The notes under the pieces were generated by a model, which ran no database searches, had not been told where the DNA came from, and saw only the letters and a list, made by a program, of their open reading frames with translations. 64,000 nt of DNA from SAR324 cluster bacterium JCVI-SC AAA005 (lineage in GTDB: Bacteria; SAR324; NAC60-12). Position numbers and translations under genes: made by a program. The stretch is taken from NCBI GenBank assembly GCA_000224765.2, contig AGAU01000059.1, positions 1-64,000 on the forward strand, given 5' to 3'. Shown in pieces: positions 17,497 through 28,143 of this stretch (the first letter of the stretch is position 1; each line of letters begins with the position of its first letter).

Positions 17497-17931
17497 TTAA
17501 CGACGCTCTATCGGTTGGAACTGGCTATTATAACCGGTGTAATCCATTCTACGACCTTTCATTGGCAACTTTCTGTTACGAGTGGCAGTGAAGCGATCAT
17601 AACGTTCCTTGACGTGTTCTTCGTAGGCATCATGCATTGCCTTCAATTCTGCCTTCCATAATTCATGGCCGGCCTCCCTAAGCCGAAAGGGCACATGTGG
17701 CGTTGGTTGTGGTTGAGAGGCAGCAATATCTTGAACTTCGCTTGCTGTGCTCCTTACTTCTTCTGGCTCTGCAGCATAAATTCTATCAACAGCTTCAGCT
17801 GATTCTTGCAGAATCAGGTTCTGAATTTGCAGGTCCAACTGTCCATTTTGGACAATAGCTTCTTGCGCTTTCACAACATAAAACACCAGCATGAAAAGAC
17901 AAAAACCTGTAAATTTTTTTGGATGGTTCAT
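17497..17931 (-). CDS. secreted hypothetical protein
   Basis: The product (about 144 residues from ATG 17931; the frame is open to 17949) begins with a signal-peptide-like segment: MNHPKKFTGFCLFMLVFYVVKAQ, described here as basic residues, a 13-residue hydrophobic core and an Ala-x-Gln cleavage region. The rest is hydrophilic and ends in a basic Tyr/Arg-rich tail. I do not recognise a family. The 5' end overlaps, antisense, the 5' end of the plus-strand gene at 17891. It ends 21 bp from the mnmA start. Confidence 0.6.
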   Translation of the reverse strand: MNHPKKFTGFCLFMLVFYVVKAQEAIVQNGQLDLQIQNLILQESAEAVDRIYAAEPEEVRSTASEVQDIAASQPQPTPHVPFRLREAGHELWKAELKAMHDAYEEHVKERYDRFTATRNRKLPMKGRRMDYTGYNSQFQPIERR

Positions 17932-18289
17932 TTTTTTTCTCATCCTCATGATTCCCTTTGGGGCCTCCGCCCAAAAGTATCGCAGGGACTGTTACTTATC
18001 TGAACAGGCAAGATATAACTGCTTCATGCAGAGTCATACAGGATCGTTGGAAACAGCTAAGATTCGAGATGCAGAGCGCAGAAATATCCTTCAACAGCAG
18101 GCTGCTGCTAGGCCAGATCTGATTGAAGAAAGAAACCAACGTAGAGAGAGAGAGTTGCAAGAATTGCGGCAAATTGTTGAAGCTGCTCTGCAGAGAAATA
18201 TTACTAATGAGGGGAAAAAATATCGGGTTAACTATGGGATTGTCTTAGAACCCAGAGTGGTTAATAGTCAGGAGCAGTCAGACAACTAG
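17891..18289 (+). CDS. secreted hypothetical protein with coiled-coil character
   Basis: A 132-residue frame begins with a clear signal peptide (basic MKRQK, hydrophobic core, cleavage after GASA). The mature part has two cysteines (DCYLSEQARYNCF), then an Arg/Glu/Gln-rich helical stretch (about 55-105) likely to form a coiled coil, and a short polar tail. No family is recognised. It overlaps the divergent gene at 17931 by about 41 bp, with the two signal peptides encoded on opposite strands of the same DNA. It overlaps the convergent gene at 18278 by 12 bp. Confidence 0.6.
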   Translation: MKRQKPVNFFGWFIFFLILMIPFGASAQKYRRDCYLSEQARYNCFMQSHTGSLETAKIRDAERRNILQQQAAARPDLIEERNQRRERELQELRQIVEAALQRNITNEGKKYRVNYGIVLEPRVVNSQEQSDN

Positions 18290-18751
18290 GTCTTGTGAGT
18301 CGATGTAATCGCTCATATTTTCAATTAGATATTTTTCAAACTCTACTTCTTTTCCTTTCACAGCATTTCTCTCCATACCAGTGAAAGCCCCCAATAATTT
18401 CTTCAAAATTTGAACCTGCTCCTGTGTAATCGCATCTAGCCCGCTCAGACTGATTGAATTTACCTCTTTTTCGCTCAAACTGCTCAATTCAAAGACTTCA
18501 ATTTTTCTTATGGATGGAATTTGTAAAAGTTCACTCAGGTTGGTTTTCGCCATTTGATTAGAACACAATCTGTTGAAATGATGTAAATTATTTTCTTTGT
18601 CTAAAAATGCGAAAAAATCAATTTTTGAGTTCTCTAGAAACTGATCTGGCTCATTGATCCGATAATTTTTGTGCTCAAGGATAATATTGTAAAATTGTCC
18701 TGTCTTGAGAATTTTAGTTTTCTGAAGTCGCAATTTTGTAGAGAGGTTCAT
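18278..18751 (-). CDS. hypothetical protein, 157 residues
   Basis: A Lys/Leu/Ser-rich soluble protein without a signal sequence, membrane segment or known motif. The N-terminal part contains aromatic residues in a beta-like pattern (FYNIILEHKNYRI, IDFFAFLDKENNLHHF) and the C-terminal half is probably helical. It is convergent with the secreted protein at 17891 and shares 12 bp with it. The 284 bp between its start and icd are A+T-rich and contain no gene I can support. Confidence 0.55.
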   Translation of the reverse strand: MNLSTKLRLQKTKILKTGQFYNIILEHKNYRINEPDQFLENSKIDFFAFLDKENNLHHFNRLCSNQMAKTNLSELLQIPSIRKIEVFELSSLSEKEVNSISLSGLDAITQEQVQILKKLLGAFTGMERNAVKGKEVEFEKYLIENMSDYIDSQDLVV

Positions 18752-19035
18752 TCTAGTTATGCTTAGTGTTGTCTAAGTTTTTAATAATAATCAAATGATC
18801 AAATATCTTTGTCAAGGCTTCTAGTAGTTGGAGTTTACTGAAAATGGACGGTAAGCGACTATAAATCGAGTTCAGTATCGTACACAGATAAGTAGGCTTA
18901 AATTTAGATAAAAATTGAAAATTATCTGGGTTGTTGTAGGGTCTGCAAATTCAAATTTTTTAAAAAAATAGATCGTCTCCCGAAATCTGCGCTTATTTTA
19001 CAAACAATTTCTAAAACCTCTTTGTGGAGTAAATC

Positions 19036-20265
19036 GTGGCCAAGATCCAAGTAGCCAATCCGGTCGTAGAACTGGATGGTGATGAGATGACCCGAATCAT
19101 TTGGCAAAAAATCAAAGAAAAATTGATTCACCCCTATCTTGATATTGATCTGAGATATTATGATCTTTCAGTCCAAAAAAGGGACGAAACTAATGATCAA
19201 ATTACATTAGACGCAGCTAAAGCAATTCAAGAACACAATGTTGGAATCAAATGTGCGACTATCACTCCTGATGAGGATCGAGTTCTTGAATTCAATCTTA
19301 AGAAAATGTGGCGGTCTCCAAATGGAACTTTGCGTAATTACTTGGGGGGTACTGTTTTCAGGGAGCCTATCATTTGCAGTAATGTCCCAAGACTCGTGAA
19401 AGCCTGGAAAAAACCTATCGTTGTTGGTCGACACGCATTTGCGGATCAGTATAAGGCTACAGATTTTAAGGTGAGCGGTCCAGGAAAACTCAGAATCAGT
19501 TTTGAGCCTGCTGATGGGGGAGAGGTTGTTAACGAAGAAATTTACCAATTTGAAGGAGCTGGGGTAGCACTGGGAATGTACAATACCAAGGCTTCTATCA
19601 TTGACTTTGCACGTTCATGTATGAATTATTCCCTGTCGAAAAACTATCCACTCTATCTCTCCACAAAAAACACTATTCTAAAACAATATGATGGAATGTT
19701 CAGGGATACTTTTCAGGAGGTTTTTAACGCTGAATTCAAAGAAAAATTTGATAAAGCGGGATTAACATATGAGCATCGACTTATCGATGATTTGGTTGCA
19801 CAAGTGCTCAAATGGGATGGAGGAATAGTTTGGGCCTGTAAAAATTATGATGGTGATGTTCAATCTGACACGGTTGCTCAAGGATTTGGTTCTTTAGGAT
19901 TAATGACATCGGTCTTGGTGTGTCCTGATGGTAAGACAATTGAGGCCGAAGCTGCACATGGTACAGTAACCCGTCACTTCAGAGATCATCAAAAAGGAAA
20001 GCCAACCAGCACCAATCCCGTGGCCAGTATTTTTGCCTGGACAGTTGGGCTGAAGCACCGCGGAAAATTGGATGGCAATAAGGACCTGATTCGCTTCGGG
20101 GAAACTCTCGAAAAGGTGTGCGTAAGTACCATTGAGGGTGGGGTGATGACCAAAGATCTAGCTGTTGCAATCACTGGCAGTACGAATCCATACAAGGAAA
20201 ATTATGTATATACAGATGAATTTTTGGACGCTTTAGACAATGGTTTGCAAAAAGCGATGAGTTAA
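19036..20265 (+). CDS. icd: NADP-dependent isocitrate dehydrogenase (homodimeric, eukaryote-like subfamily)
   Basis: Oxidatively decarboxylates isocitrate to 2-oxoglutarate in the TCA cycle. The 409-residue protein aligns by eye, without gaps, to the cytosolic/mitochondrial type of NADP-IDH. It has [13 protein letters not shown] near the start, then [11 protein letters not shown] and [22 protein letters not shown] (residues about 91-112; substrate Ser and Arg residues present). It continues with [25 protein letters not shown] (metal Asp residues) and [17 protein letters not shown] (coenzyme loop). The start is GTG at 19036, with GGAG about seven bases upstream. It heads the icd-mdh-sucC-sucD cluster; the subfamily differs from the E. 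coli Icd type. Confidence 0.95.
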   Translation: MAKIQVANPVVELDGDEMTRIIWQKIKEKLIHPYLDIDLRYYDLSVQKRDETNDQITLDAAKAIQEHNVGIKCATITPDEDRVLEFNLKKMWRSPNGTLRNYLGGTVFREPIICSNVPRLVKAWKKPIVVGRHAFADQYKATDFKVSGPGKLRISFEPADGGEVVNEEIYQFEGAGVALGMYNTKASIIDFARSCMNYSLSKNYPLYLSTKNTILKQYDGMFRDTFQEVFNAEFKEKFDKAGLTYEHRLIDDLVAQVLKWDGGIVWACKNYDGDVQSDTVAQGFGSLGLMTSVLVCPDGKTIEAEAAHGTVTRHFRDHQKGKPTSTNPVASIFAWTVGLKHRGKLDGNKDLIRFGETLEKVCVSTIEGGVMTKDLAVAITGSTNPYKENYVYTDEFLDALDNGLQKAMS

Positions 20266-20318
20266 AAATTTTTCAAATCTCAAACTAATTGACACACAGC
20301 TGATCAAGGATCTCGTTT

Positions 20319-21299
20319 ATGAAAAGAGTTAAAGTTGCTGTGACCGGGGCGGCAGGCCAAATTGGCTATGCAATGGTGTTTCGACTAGCTTCTGGAGCTA
20401 TCTTCGGACCTGATACTGCAGTTCAACTTCAACTGCTGGAACTGGAACAGGCTCTCCCTGCTTTGGATGGGGTCAAGATGGAATTAGATGATTGTGCTTT
20501 CCCTCAATTGGAAAAAGTAACCTGTACTTCAGATGCGAATGTCGCTTTCGGCGATGCAGATTATATATTATTGGTGGGAGCCGCTCCCCGAAAAGCCGGA
20601 ATGGAGCGGAAAGATCTCTTAGAAATCAACGGAAGGATTTTTGTGAGTCAAGGCAAAGCAATCAACGATAATGCAGGTGAAAATGTACGAGTCATTACTG
20701 TAGGTAATCCATGTAATACCAATGCATTAATCGCCATGAACAATGCCCCGAAAATCGGTGCAGATCGCTGGTTTGCTATGACTGCATTGGATGAAAATCG
20801 AGCTAAAAGTCAGCTGGCCCAAAAGGCTGGAGTGTTAACTCGTGAGGTCAGCAATGTTGCTATTTGGGGAAATCACAGTGCGACTCAGTATCCCGATTTC
20901 TACAATGCACTGATTCAAGGCCAACCGGCTACTGATATGATTACAGATCATGAATGGCTGAAAGGTGAATTCATCAGTGTGGTTCAACAACGTGGAGCAG
21001 CAATCATCAAAGCTCGAGGAGCTTCTTCAGCGGCATCAGCTGCAAACGCTGCTCTCGATACAATCATGCGTCTAGAAAAGCCCACTCCAGCAGGAGATTG
21101 GTTCAGCGCAGCGGTTCCAAGTAATGGAAGTTACGGAATTCCAGCAGGCTTGCTCTTCAGCTATCCACTGCGTAGCAATGGCGAAAACTATGAAATAGTG
21201 CAGGGCGTTAAATTGAATGATTTCGCGCAAGGTAAGTTAGATATCACTCGCAAAGAGTTGGAAGAAGAAAGAGATGCTGTGAAGAGCATGCTTAATTGA
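20319..21299 (+). CDS. mdh: malate dehydrogenase
   Basis: Interconverts malate and oxaloacetate with NAD. The 326-residue length and the opening [21 protein letters not shown] put it in the cytosolic-like MDH group found in many proteobacteria. Motifs in order are the dinucleotide TGAAGQIG (9-16), [18 protein letters not shown] with substrate arginines, [23 protein letters not shown] (catalytic Asp and Arg) and [12 protein letters not shown] with the catalytic His. It follows icd by 53 bp. Confidence 0.96.
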   Translation: MKRVKVAVTGAAGQIGYAMVFRLASGAIFGPDTAVQLQLLELEQALPALDGVKMELDDCAFPQLEKVTCTSDANVAFGDADYILLVGAAPRKAGMERKDLLEINGRIFVSQGKAINDNAGENVRVITVGNPCNTNALIAMNNAPKIGADRWFAMTALDENRAKSQLAQKAGVLTREVSNVAIWGNHSATQYPDFYNALIQGQPATDMITDHEWLKGEFISVVQQRGAAIIKARGASSAASAANAALDTIMRLEKPTPAGDWFSAAVPSNGSYGIPAGLLFSYPLRSNGENYEIVQGVKLNDFAQGKLDITRKELEEERDAVKSMLN

Positions 21300-21387
21300 A
21301 CTTGAATTCAACGATAGCTAACTCTTGCTTACCCAGCCTTGAATAATTGGGAATACCAAAAGTCGTTATTCCATTCTCAGAGGACTG

Positions 21388-22563
21388 ATGAAAATACACG
21401 AGTATCAGGCGAAACAAATTTTAGCCAAATATGGCGTAACCATACCCCGTGGAAAAGTCGCATTCACCGTGGATGAAGCTGTGAGTGCTTCAGAAGAATT
21501 GGGAACTGAGATCTGTGTGGTGAAGGCTCAAATTCATGCAGGTGGACGTGGGAAAGGTGGTGGTGTTAAGGTTTCAAAAGGCTTGGAAGCTGTGCGTACA
21601 AATGCAGAGCAGATTATTGGGATGCAACTAGTTACTCACCAGACTGGGCCCAAGGGTCAGCAAGTCGAAAGGGTCCTAGTCGAAGAAGGAATTGACATCA
21701 AGAAAGAACTTTATGTCTCATTGCTGGTTGATCGGGGTTTTCAGCAAGTGGTGATGCTGGCTTCCACAGAAGGGGGAATGGACATTGAGCAGGTTGCGGC
21801 AAACACCCCAGAAAAAATTCTTAAAGTTGCCATCGATCCAACAATCGGAATGAGGCCCTACCAAGCTACCGAGTTGGCATACGGTTTAGAGATTGACAAG
21901 ATCAATCCAAAATTGATTAGACCAGCAGCAGCTCTTTTCCAAGGGCTTTATGAGGCCTTTGTGAATGAAGACTGCTCCTTGGTTGAGATCAATCCTTTGG
22001 TGCTCACTGGTGATGGCCGAGTCATTGCCTTGGATTCGAAGATCACAATCGATGACAATGCTTTGTTCCGACACAAGGATACGCTTGCGCTGAGAGATCT
22101 TGACGAAGAGGATCCTTCTGAAACGGAAGCTTCAGACAATGACCTCAATTACATTCGATTGGATGGCTCTATTGGATGTATGGTCAATGGTGCGGGTCTT
22201 GCCATGGGGACAATGGACATCATTAAGGCTTGTGGTGGTGAACCAGCCAATTTCCTTGATGTTGGGGGGGGGAGTACCCAGGAAAGAGTTGAATTGGCGT
22301 TTCGGCTGATTTCCAGCGATCCACATGTAAAGTGCATCTTGATCAATATTTTTGGTGGGATTGTGAGGTGTGATATGGTCGCTGCGGGCGTTGTTGCTGC
22401 AATTAAGAATGTTGACCTAAAGGTGCCAGTTGTGGTTCGTTTGGAAGGAACTAATGCGGCAGAAGCACATCAAATTGTGAATGATTCTGGTCTTGGTAGT
22501 CGCCTCCGAATGGCAGATGGTTTAAGAGACGCTGCCGAAAAAGCAGTTGCCGCTGTTGCCTGA
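21388..22563 (+). CDS. sucC: succinyl-CoA ligase (ADP-forming), beta subunit
   Basis: Beta subunit of the TCA enzyme that makes ATP (or GTP) from succinyl-CoA. The 391-residue protein starts [17 protein letters not shown] and has the ATP-grasp segments [18 protein letters not shown] (about 46-63), [12 protein letters not shown] and [16 protein letters not shown]. The C-terminal CoA-ligase part has [18 protein letters not shown] and [15 protein letters not shown] sequencing-like run of G at 22264-22271 lies in the GGG region of FLDVGGG but the frame is intact. It precedes sucD by 31 bp. Confidence 0.97.
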   Translation: MKIHEYQAKQILAKYGVTIPRGKVAFTVDEAVSASEELGTEICVVKAQIHAGGRGKGGGVKVSKGLEAVRTNAEQIIGMQLVTHQTGPKGQQVERVLVEEGIDIKKELYVSLLVDRGFQQVVMLASTEGGMDIEQVAANTPEKILKVAIDPTIGMRPYQATELAYGLEIDKINPKLIRPAAALFQGLYEAFVNEDCSLVEINPLVLTGDGRVIALDSKITIDDNALFRHKDTLALRDLDEEDPSETEASDNDLNYIRLDGSIGCMVNGAGLAMGTMDIIKACGGEPANFLDVGGGSTQERVELAFRLISSDPHVKCILINIFGGIVRCDMVAAGVVAAIKNVDLKVPVVVRLEGTNAAEAHQIVNDSGLGSRLRMADGLRDAAEKAVAAVA

Positions 22564-22594
22564 TCGCCCCTCAAATGAGTATTGAAAGGAAAGT

Positions 22595-23467
22595 ATGACA
22601 GTCCTCGTCAACAGCGAAACACGAGTCTTGGTTCAAGGAATTACTGGATCCCAGGGGCAATTGCATACCCGTGGTTGCAAGGATTATGGAACCAATATTG
22701 TTAGTGGAGTGACCCCTGGCAAGGGTGGGCAAGATTTCGAAGGTGTTCCAATTTTCAACACTGTGAAACAGGCAGTGGAGGCTACAGGGGCGAATGCAAC
22801 CATGATTTTCGTTCCACCTCCGTTTGCCGCAGATGCTATTATTGAGGCAGCTGCAGTCAAAATTCCACTCATTGTGGCGATTACTGAAGGAGTGCCTGTC
22901 CAAGATATGGTGAGAGCAATAAATTATGTAAAACGGCAGGGAGTCAGATTGATTGGGCCCAACTGTCCGGGGGTCATCACTCCGGGAGAATGCAAAATCG
23001 GCATCATGCCAGGAAGCATTCATCAGCCTGGTAAAATTGGTGTGGTCTCACGTTCCGGAACTTTGACTTACGAGGCTGTGGGGCAACTCAGTGGGGTTGG
23101 CCTAGGTCAGAGTACTTGTATCGGTATTGGGGGAGATCCCGTAAACGGGACCAATTTTATTGATTGTCTACGGATGTTTCAGGATGATCCTGGAACTGAA
23201 GCGATTGTGATGATTGGCGAGATTGGCGGAGACGCTGAAGAAAAAGCAGCTGCTTTCGTCAAAGATTATGTAACCAAGCCAATTGTCAGCTTCATCGCAG
23301 GGCAAACCGCTCCTCCTGGGCGAAGGATGGGCCATGCTGGTGCCATTATTTCCGGTGGCAAAGGTACTGCTGCCGAAAAAATGGCTGCACTACAAGATGC
23401 TGGTATTCATGTGGTACCAACCCCTGCTGATATTGGCGAGAAAATGGTTGAGGTTCTGAAAAAATAA
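22595..23467 (+). CDS. sucD: succinyl-CoA ligase (ADP-forming), alpha subunit
   Basis: Alpha subunit that carries the phosphohistidine. The 290-residue protein has the CoA-binding start [16 protein letters not shown] and [15 protein letters not shown]. It also has [22 protein letters not shown] and the active-site region [18 protein letters not shown], with the phosphorylated His in GHAGA. The SD-like GAAAGGA precedes the ATG. It is the last gene of the TCA cluster and converges on the carboxylase gene, with about 100 bp between. Confidence 0.97.
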   Translation: MTVLVNSETRVLVQGITGSQGQLHTRGCKDYGTNIVSGVTPGKGGQDFEGVPIFNTVKQAVEATGANATMIFVPPPFAADAIIEAAAVKIPLIVAITEGVPVQDMVRAINYVKRQGVRLIGPNCPGVITPGECKIGIMPGSIHQPGKIGVVSRSGTLTYEAVGQLSGVGLGQSTCIGIGGDPVNGTNFIDCLRMFQDDPGTEAIVMIGEIGGDAEEKAAAFVKDYVTKPIVSFIAGQTAPPGRRMGHAGAIISGGKGTAAEKMAALQDAGIHVVPTPADIGEKMVEVLKK

Positions 23468-23567
23468 ACTTGATAATACAAGCCCCATCCTCAGATGAGG
23501 TTCTCTCTCCCTAGTAAATTTTCTCTCTAGTCTGACCTTTCTATCTGCTCTCAAACAATTATCCTTC

Positions 23568-26500
23568 TTAATTTGGCGTAATTGACTCCATCACAAACAG
23601 TAGATCACCTTGGTTTACTGTTTGTTCGTCTTCTGCCAGAACTCTGGTGATGCGGAATTGCTGATCCTCAGGGTAGAGCGATTTCCCGTCCAAAGTTTTG
23701 AAGGAGTTTAGAGAAATCTCGCTAAAGACTTTCATGGATTCAAGTAAGCAGATTGGAGTCTGGAGATTAATAACGCTGCCTTCTTCCACCAATGAGGGAG
23801 TCTCAGGAGAAGGAGAACGGTAAAAGCCTCCCATTTGTGGTGAAAGAATTTTCCACTCTTTCGAATTCTCGAAACGAACACTGGACTCATCTAGCGAAAC
23901 GGCAGAGCCTCCAGCTTCAAGCTTAGATTCCTTAATTAGCTCTTGAGAGTTGATTCTTGAAAACAGCCCATTTAGATAGCGAGTGTCAAAATTCCCCTCC
24001 TGAAAATCCTGATCCTGCAAAATTCTCTTTGCTAATACCAGATTTGTGGAAATGCCATGAATCTTCACTCTACTCAGGTAATCAATTAGCAGTTCAATCG
24101 CTTCTTTGCGGTCTTCTCCCCAGGCGATGATCTGGGCTACAAGAGAGTCGTAGTAAGGTGGAACCATTGAGCCATTGGTCACAGCTTGAAGAATTCGGAT
24201 ATTTTCTTCCGCAGGGAAGTAGGCTTCGGTAACTCTGCCGGGATCTGGCACAAAACGAAGGGAACCTGAAGAGTCTAAATCAACTCTTTCTGCATTAATC
24301 CGAAGTTCCATAGCATGCCCATTTGGCAGGACTTCCAAGGCTTCAAGGGTGTTGCCTTTCGCTACTGAGAACTGTTGATCAACCAAGTCCACCCCAGTGA
24401 CCATTTCAGAGACGGGATGTTCCACCTGAAGGCGTGTATTCATCTCCATGAAGTAGATCTTTTGCTCTCCTAGATCGTAGATAAATTCAACAGTTCCTGC
24501 CCCAACATAATCAATTTCATCAATCAATTTTCTAGAGTATTTGAAGAGTTGATCCTCAATTTTCTGTGGTAGATCAAATGCGCTCTCTTCAATGAGTTTC
24601 TGATAATTTCGCTGGACCGAACAGTCTCGAATACCCAGCAAATGAGAATTGCCCCGAAGGTCACGAAGAACTTGGACTTCCAGGTGTCTCAATGAGCGAA
24701 TGAATTTTTCTAAATACAAATCACCGTTGCCAAAGGCATTTAGTGCTTCCTTCGACATCCTAATAAACATCGGTTCCAATTGACCTGGCTGTTCGACAAC
24801 CGCAATGCCTTTACCACCCCCACCATGGGCGGCCTTGATCAGTACAGGATACCCGATTACTTCCGCTACGTTGGAAGCCTCTGATGGATTTGCTAAGGCA
24901 CCTTCACTTCCAGGAACAACAGGAATCTTAAGCCGCTTTGCTGTATTGATCGCATTAGATTTATTACCCATCAAGTCCATGTTATCAGAACGCGGTCCAA
25001 TAAAGTTTAGGCCATGTTCACGGCAAATACGGGCATATTGTGTTGATTCTGAGAGAAAGCCAATTCCAGGATGAATAGCATCTACCCCCTCAATCTCAGC
25101 TATTCTGATGATGCTCATAGCATTCAAATAGCTTTCTTGAGGAGTGTTTCCACCAAGGCAAACCAGCCGGTCGTTTTCACGCAACAATTGAGCTGGGTAA
25201 CTCTCCATATCTGGATCAGATTGGACAAGAACGACTTCAAGGCCATGTTCCTGAGAAGCTTGGATCAGTCTGGCAGCAGTACATCCTCTAGCGTGAACAA
25301 GGACTCTTTTAATCTCACTCTGCATCATCTCGGCTTTTTCAAGTGACTCAACTTCCTGATCTCGCTGAGCAGAGAGGTTATACTCACCTGTCAGTGTCCT
25401 CGAAATTACTTCCTGAATTGATAGCTTTGGCATTGGAATACTTGGATCAATCTTCCGCAGAGCATGATCAATTTGTTCATCAAATGGGTTTTCTACCAAG
25501 CCATCCATTGTACCTTCTTTTTGACTGAGGTAGTTTGCAAGAGTGGATGAAGCTGGAAGGTGACTTTCAACAACTAGTTGCCCAGCGAAAGGAATTTGTG
25601 CTCCTGAAAGATAATACGTTTTCACCAGAAGATGGGTTACGAAACTAGCTTGAGCACCCCCAACACAATCCCTAAATCCAAAACAAATTACGGGAAGATC
25701 ATGATCCTTGACAATGCGAGTCAGACGATCGTTCATCGTTGCCATGGAGAAGAGGGATCCTGCCCCCTCCTTAGTTTGCATACCTGCTGAGGAAATGAAA
25801 AAGATCACAGGAAGATTGCGCTGGGCACATTCATCAAGCAGAAGACAAACTTTCTCACAGCTTGCCATATCAAAGGCTCCAGCCTGAAATCGAGTGTTGC
25901 TCAGGACCAAACCGACCTTCGTTGCGGCTCTGTTATCTGTGAAATTAGCTATGCCTGTAACCACCCCACAAGGAGTGATCCCGTTGTCAAGGGCTTGCTC
26001 AATTGCTTGACGAAATCCTGGGAAATTGACAGGATTTGCTGTAATTTTTTCGGCGTTGAGCTCTTTGAAGTTGGCAAAATACCTACTAAGTATTTGTTTT
26101 GGTTCAATGTGGTTCTTCTTGTAATCTCTCAATAGATTCTGAATAAGTAAGTCCTTGTAGGCTTGATCCAATCGATTCCAGAAATCCTTGATTCCAATAT
26201 TACGGGGTGTGATCTTACCCTGAAATTTGCTTTCACCAAGTTGTGCTTTATAAAGTGAGGGTAGTAGTCCTGAAAAATAGTAGCGCACCACCCCAAATAA
26301 AGGTGGCGACATTCTAGGGTAGACAATTCTCTTCCATCCACTAATTGTTGCCATGACTGTGTCACAGTTCTTTTGAGCAATGAACTGGGCAAGCCACTTG
26401 AAGAAGCTCTGACGCACCCAATCACCTTCAAGTTTTAGCTCCATCTTTTCAAATTCTTTCAAAGCTATGTTGAAAGAATTTTCAAAAAGCTTCTCTACTG

Positions 26501-28118
26501 ATTGCTGTGAGATGTGATTTGTTCCTATTAACTCGCCTGCAATCATGGGTAGACTTTCAATCACGCCATCGTAAAGCATGTCAAAGAGCAGGATGTTCTG
26601 GAAGTTTTGCTGCAAACTTTGGTTCACTTCGGGGACAAGCAAAACGTCTAATAAAGAAGGATTTTCATGAATCTCGGAGAGCGTTGCTTCCCTAAGAAAA
26701 TCATGAAGTTGAATCATGTTCTCCCGAGTGCTGTCTTTCCAAAAGTTGTAAAGATATATCAACACTTCCAGCGTCAACTCTTCGAGGGCCTTCTCAAAGT
26801 TGTCCTTTGGATCCCCCACAAAAAATGCGAAGAGTTTGGTCCTTTCCACATCTCGTTCTGCTTTTGTTTCAAGGAATCTTTGGTAGCGTTTGTTTAACTC
26901 CTCCTGGTAGCGAAGTTCAATAGGGGCCTGAAGCCACTTCTTAAATTTTTCTTGCCGTTCGTGCTCAATCCTTTCAGTCAAAGTGCCAATTGGAGTCTTG
27001 GCAGTCTTACTACTGAGTCTGGAGTAATTTTTGAGAGATTCACTTTGGATTTTTTGACGTATCTTTAACCCACGCATGAAGCGATAGGCTGAACCGAAAA
27101 CGTTTAAAGTCCCTGTTGGTGGTTTGTGAGTTCTACGATTTGCGACTATTTGAAGCTCGCTAGGATTGAGATAATGCCCAATGTTTTCTTTGTAGTGGTC
27201 AAAAAGAAAGGAGTTTTCTTTGAGGAAGAGACGAGCGTTTTGTTCTGTTATCTCAATGCCATTGAGTATCGCTTCCCTTAGATTTGAAATTTTTCCAGGC
27301 TGATCCAAAGAGAAATCAACAATCCCATCGAAATATCCACTGGAGTAAAGTTCGTAGGAGGAAACCCCCATAAATTTGGCACACTCTTGCCAGGATAAGT
27401 TGTACTTACGAGCTATGTTGCTTAGCCCCTTGGGATGAATTGTGTTGAACACGCCATCTTTGGTGGCAAGTAACACATTTGTGGTGGCCAGAGGAATCGC
27501 ACCACCGCTGTATCCAGCTCCAAAAACAATCCCAACTGTCGGTAACTGTAGATTAGCCATTTCGGCAATCAAAAAAGAGATACTATGCGATTGATTGTCA
27601 AGATTGGCTTCAGCTGTAGCCACAGCTCCGGGGGTGTCAATAAAAGTCACTACTGGCATACCATGGATAGCAAAAAATCCTAACTTTTCAGCAGCACGCC
27701 AATGATGACTCGGGTCCCAAGTTCCATGCTGAACCCTGTGATCTTGGGCAACAAACCCAATTCTTCTTTTTAGAGCACCAATTTGAAATTCGATCTCAGC
27801 CAGATAGAGCGGACCCTCGGCTTCTTCTTGAATTAGATTTCCTCCCAACTGCTGAATAACTTCAGCAGTGCTGAGACGCTTTTGGTTTTCAGATGGGTTT
27901 ACAACCCTTTGGATGTAACTGTCTACATCAAGTCTACGAAGCCATTGGATTTGTTCTTCAATGCTATCTTTGCTAAGTAAACCAGCTAAATTATAATCGT
28001 TTAAATATGAGGGACCTTTGCCTGGTAGCTGGGAAAGATCATGGGACATTGCTTCTGCACGTCGAAACGCCGAAAGACTAGGGGGTGTCTTTCGGGTAGA
28101 CACCGGGGATTCAGGCAT
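23568..28118 (-). CDS. single-chain acyl-CoA carboxylase (CT-alpha, CT-beta, biotin carboxylase and biotin carrier fused)
   Basis: One giant polypeptide; numbering is from the longest frame, 1550 residues, whose first codon is at 28220. An AccA-like carboxyltransferase part spans about 120-310 (FIDTPGA near 194-199, GAGYSGGAIPLA 234-245). It is followed by a 400-residue helical linker and an AccD-like part (about 725-915; GVVTGIANFTDNRAATKVG, SSAGMQTKEGAGSLFSMA). Biotin carboxylase follows (about 968-1410; ATP-grasp loop KAAHGGGGKGIA 1129-1140, MEMNTRLQVEHPVSE). A C-terminal biotinyl domain has ESMKVF with lysine 1497 as biotin site. The first 34 codons overlap parA, so I favour ATG 28118 (or 28049). 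Substrate could be acetyl-CoA or a longer or branched acyl-CoA; the Gly-rich pockets do not decide. Confidence 0.88.
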   Translation of the reverse strand: MPESPVSTRKTPPSLSAFRRAEAMSHDLSQLPGKGPSYLNDYNLAGLLSKDSIEEQIQWLRRLDVDSYIQRVVNPSENQKRLSTAEVIQQLGGNLIQEEAEGPLYLAEIEFQIGALKRRIGFVAQDHRVQHGTWDPSHHWRAAEKLGFFAIHGMPVVTFIDTPGAVATAEANLDNQSHSISFLIAEMANLQLPTVGIVFGAGYSGGAIPLATTNVLLATKDGVFNTIHPKGLSNIARKYNLSWQECAKFMGVSSYELYSSGYFDGIVDFSLDQPGKISNLREAILNGIEITEQNARLFLKENSFLFDHYKENIGHYLNPSELQIVANRRTHKPPTGTLNVFGSAYRFMRGLKIRQKIQSESLKNYSRLSSKTAKTPIGTLTERIEHERQEKFKKWLQAPIELRYQEELNKRYQRFLETKAERDVERTKLFAFFVGDPKDNFEKALEELTLEVLIYLYNFWKDSTRENMIQLHDFLREATLSEIHENPSLLDVLLVPEVNQSLQQNFQNILLFDMLYDGVIESLPMIAGELIGTNHISQQSVEKLFENSFNIALKEFEKMELKLEGDWVRQSFFKWLAQFIAQKNCDTVMATISGWKRIVYPRMSPPLFGVVRYYFSGLLPSLYKAQLGESKFQGKITPRNIGIKDFWNRLDQAYKDLLIQNLLRDYKKNHIEPKQILSRYFANFKELNAEKITANPVNFPGFRQAIEQALDNGITPCGVVTGIANFTDNRAATKVGLVLSNTRFQAGAFDMASCEKVCLLLDECAQRNLPVIFFISSAGMQTKEGAGSLFSMATMNDRLTRIVKDHDLPVICFGFRDCVGGAQASFVTHLLVKTYYLSGAQIPFAGQLVVESHLPASSTLANYLSQKEGTMDGLVENPFDEQIDHALRKIDPSIPMPKLSIQEVISRTLTGEYNLSAQRDQEVESLEKAEMMQSEIKRVLVHARGCTAARLIQASQEHGLEVVLVQSDPDMESYPAQLLRENDRLVCLGGNTPQESYLNAMSIIRIAEIEGVDAIHPGIGFLSESTQYARICREHGLNFIGPRSDNMDLMGNKSNAINTAKRLKIPVVPGSEGALANPSEASNVAEVIGYPVLIKAAHGGGGKGIAVVEQPGQLEPMFIRMSKEALNAFGNGDLYLEKFIRSLRHLEVQVLRDLRGNSHLLGIRDCSVQRNYQKLIEESAFDLPQKIEDQLFKYSRKLIDEIDYVGAGTVEFIYDLGEQKIYFMEMNTRLQVEHPVSEMVTGVDLVDQQFSVAKGNTLEALEVLPNGHAMELRINAERVDLDSSGSLRFVPDPGRVTEAYFPAEENIRILQAVTNGSMVPPYYDSLVAQIIAWGEDRKEAIELLIDYLSRVKIHGISTNLVLAKRILQDQDFQEGNFDTRYLNGLFSRINSQELIKESKLEAGGSAVSLDESSVRFENSKEWKILSPQMGGFYRSPSPETPSLVEEGSVINLQTPICLLESMKVFSEISLNSFKTLDGKSLYPEDQQFRITRVLAEDEQTVNQGDLLFVMESITPN

Positions 28119-28143
28119 GTAATCAATGGATTGAAAAGTTGAA

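Noticed and set aside
18922..19131. Minus-strand frame of 69 codons over the icd start
   Set aside because: It is antisense to the icd N-terminus and has no signature.
23480..23520. Weak inverted repeat between sucD and the carboxylase gene as a bidirectional terminator
   Set aside because: The possible stem is only five pairs with a two-base loop and no T tract, so I do not list it as a terminator.
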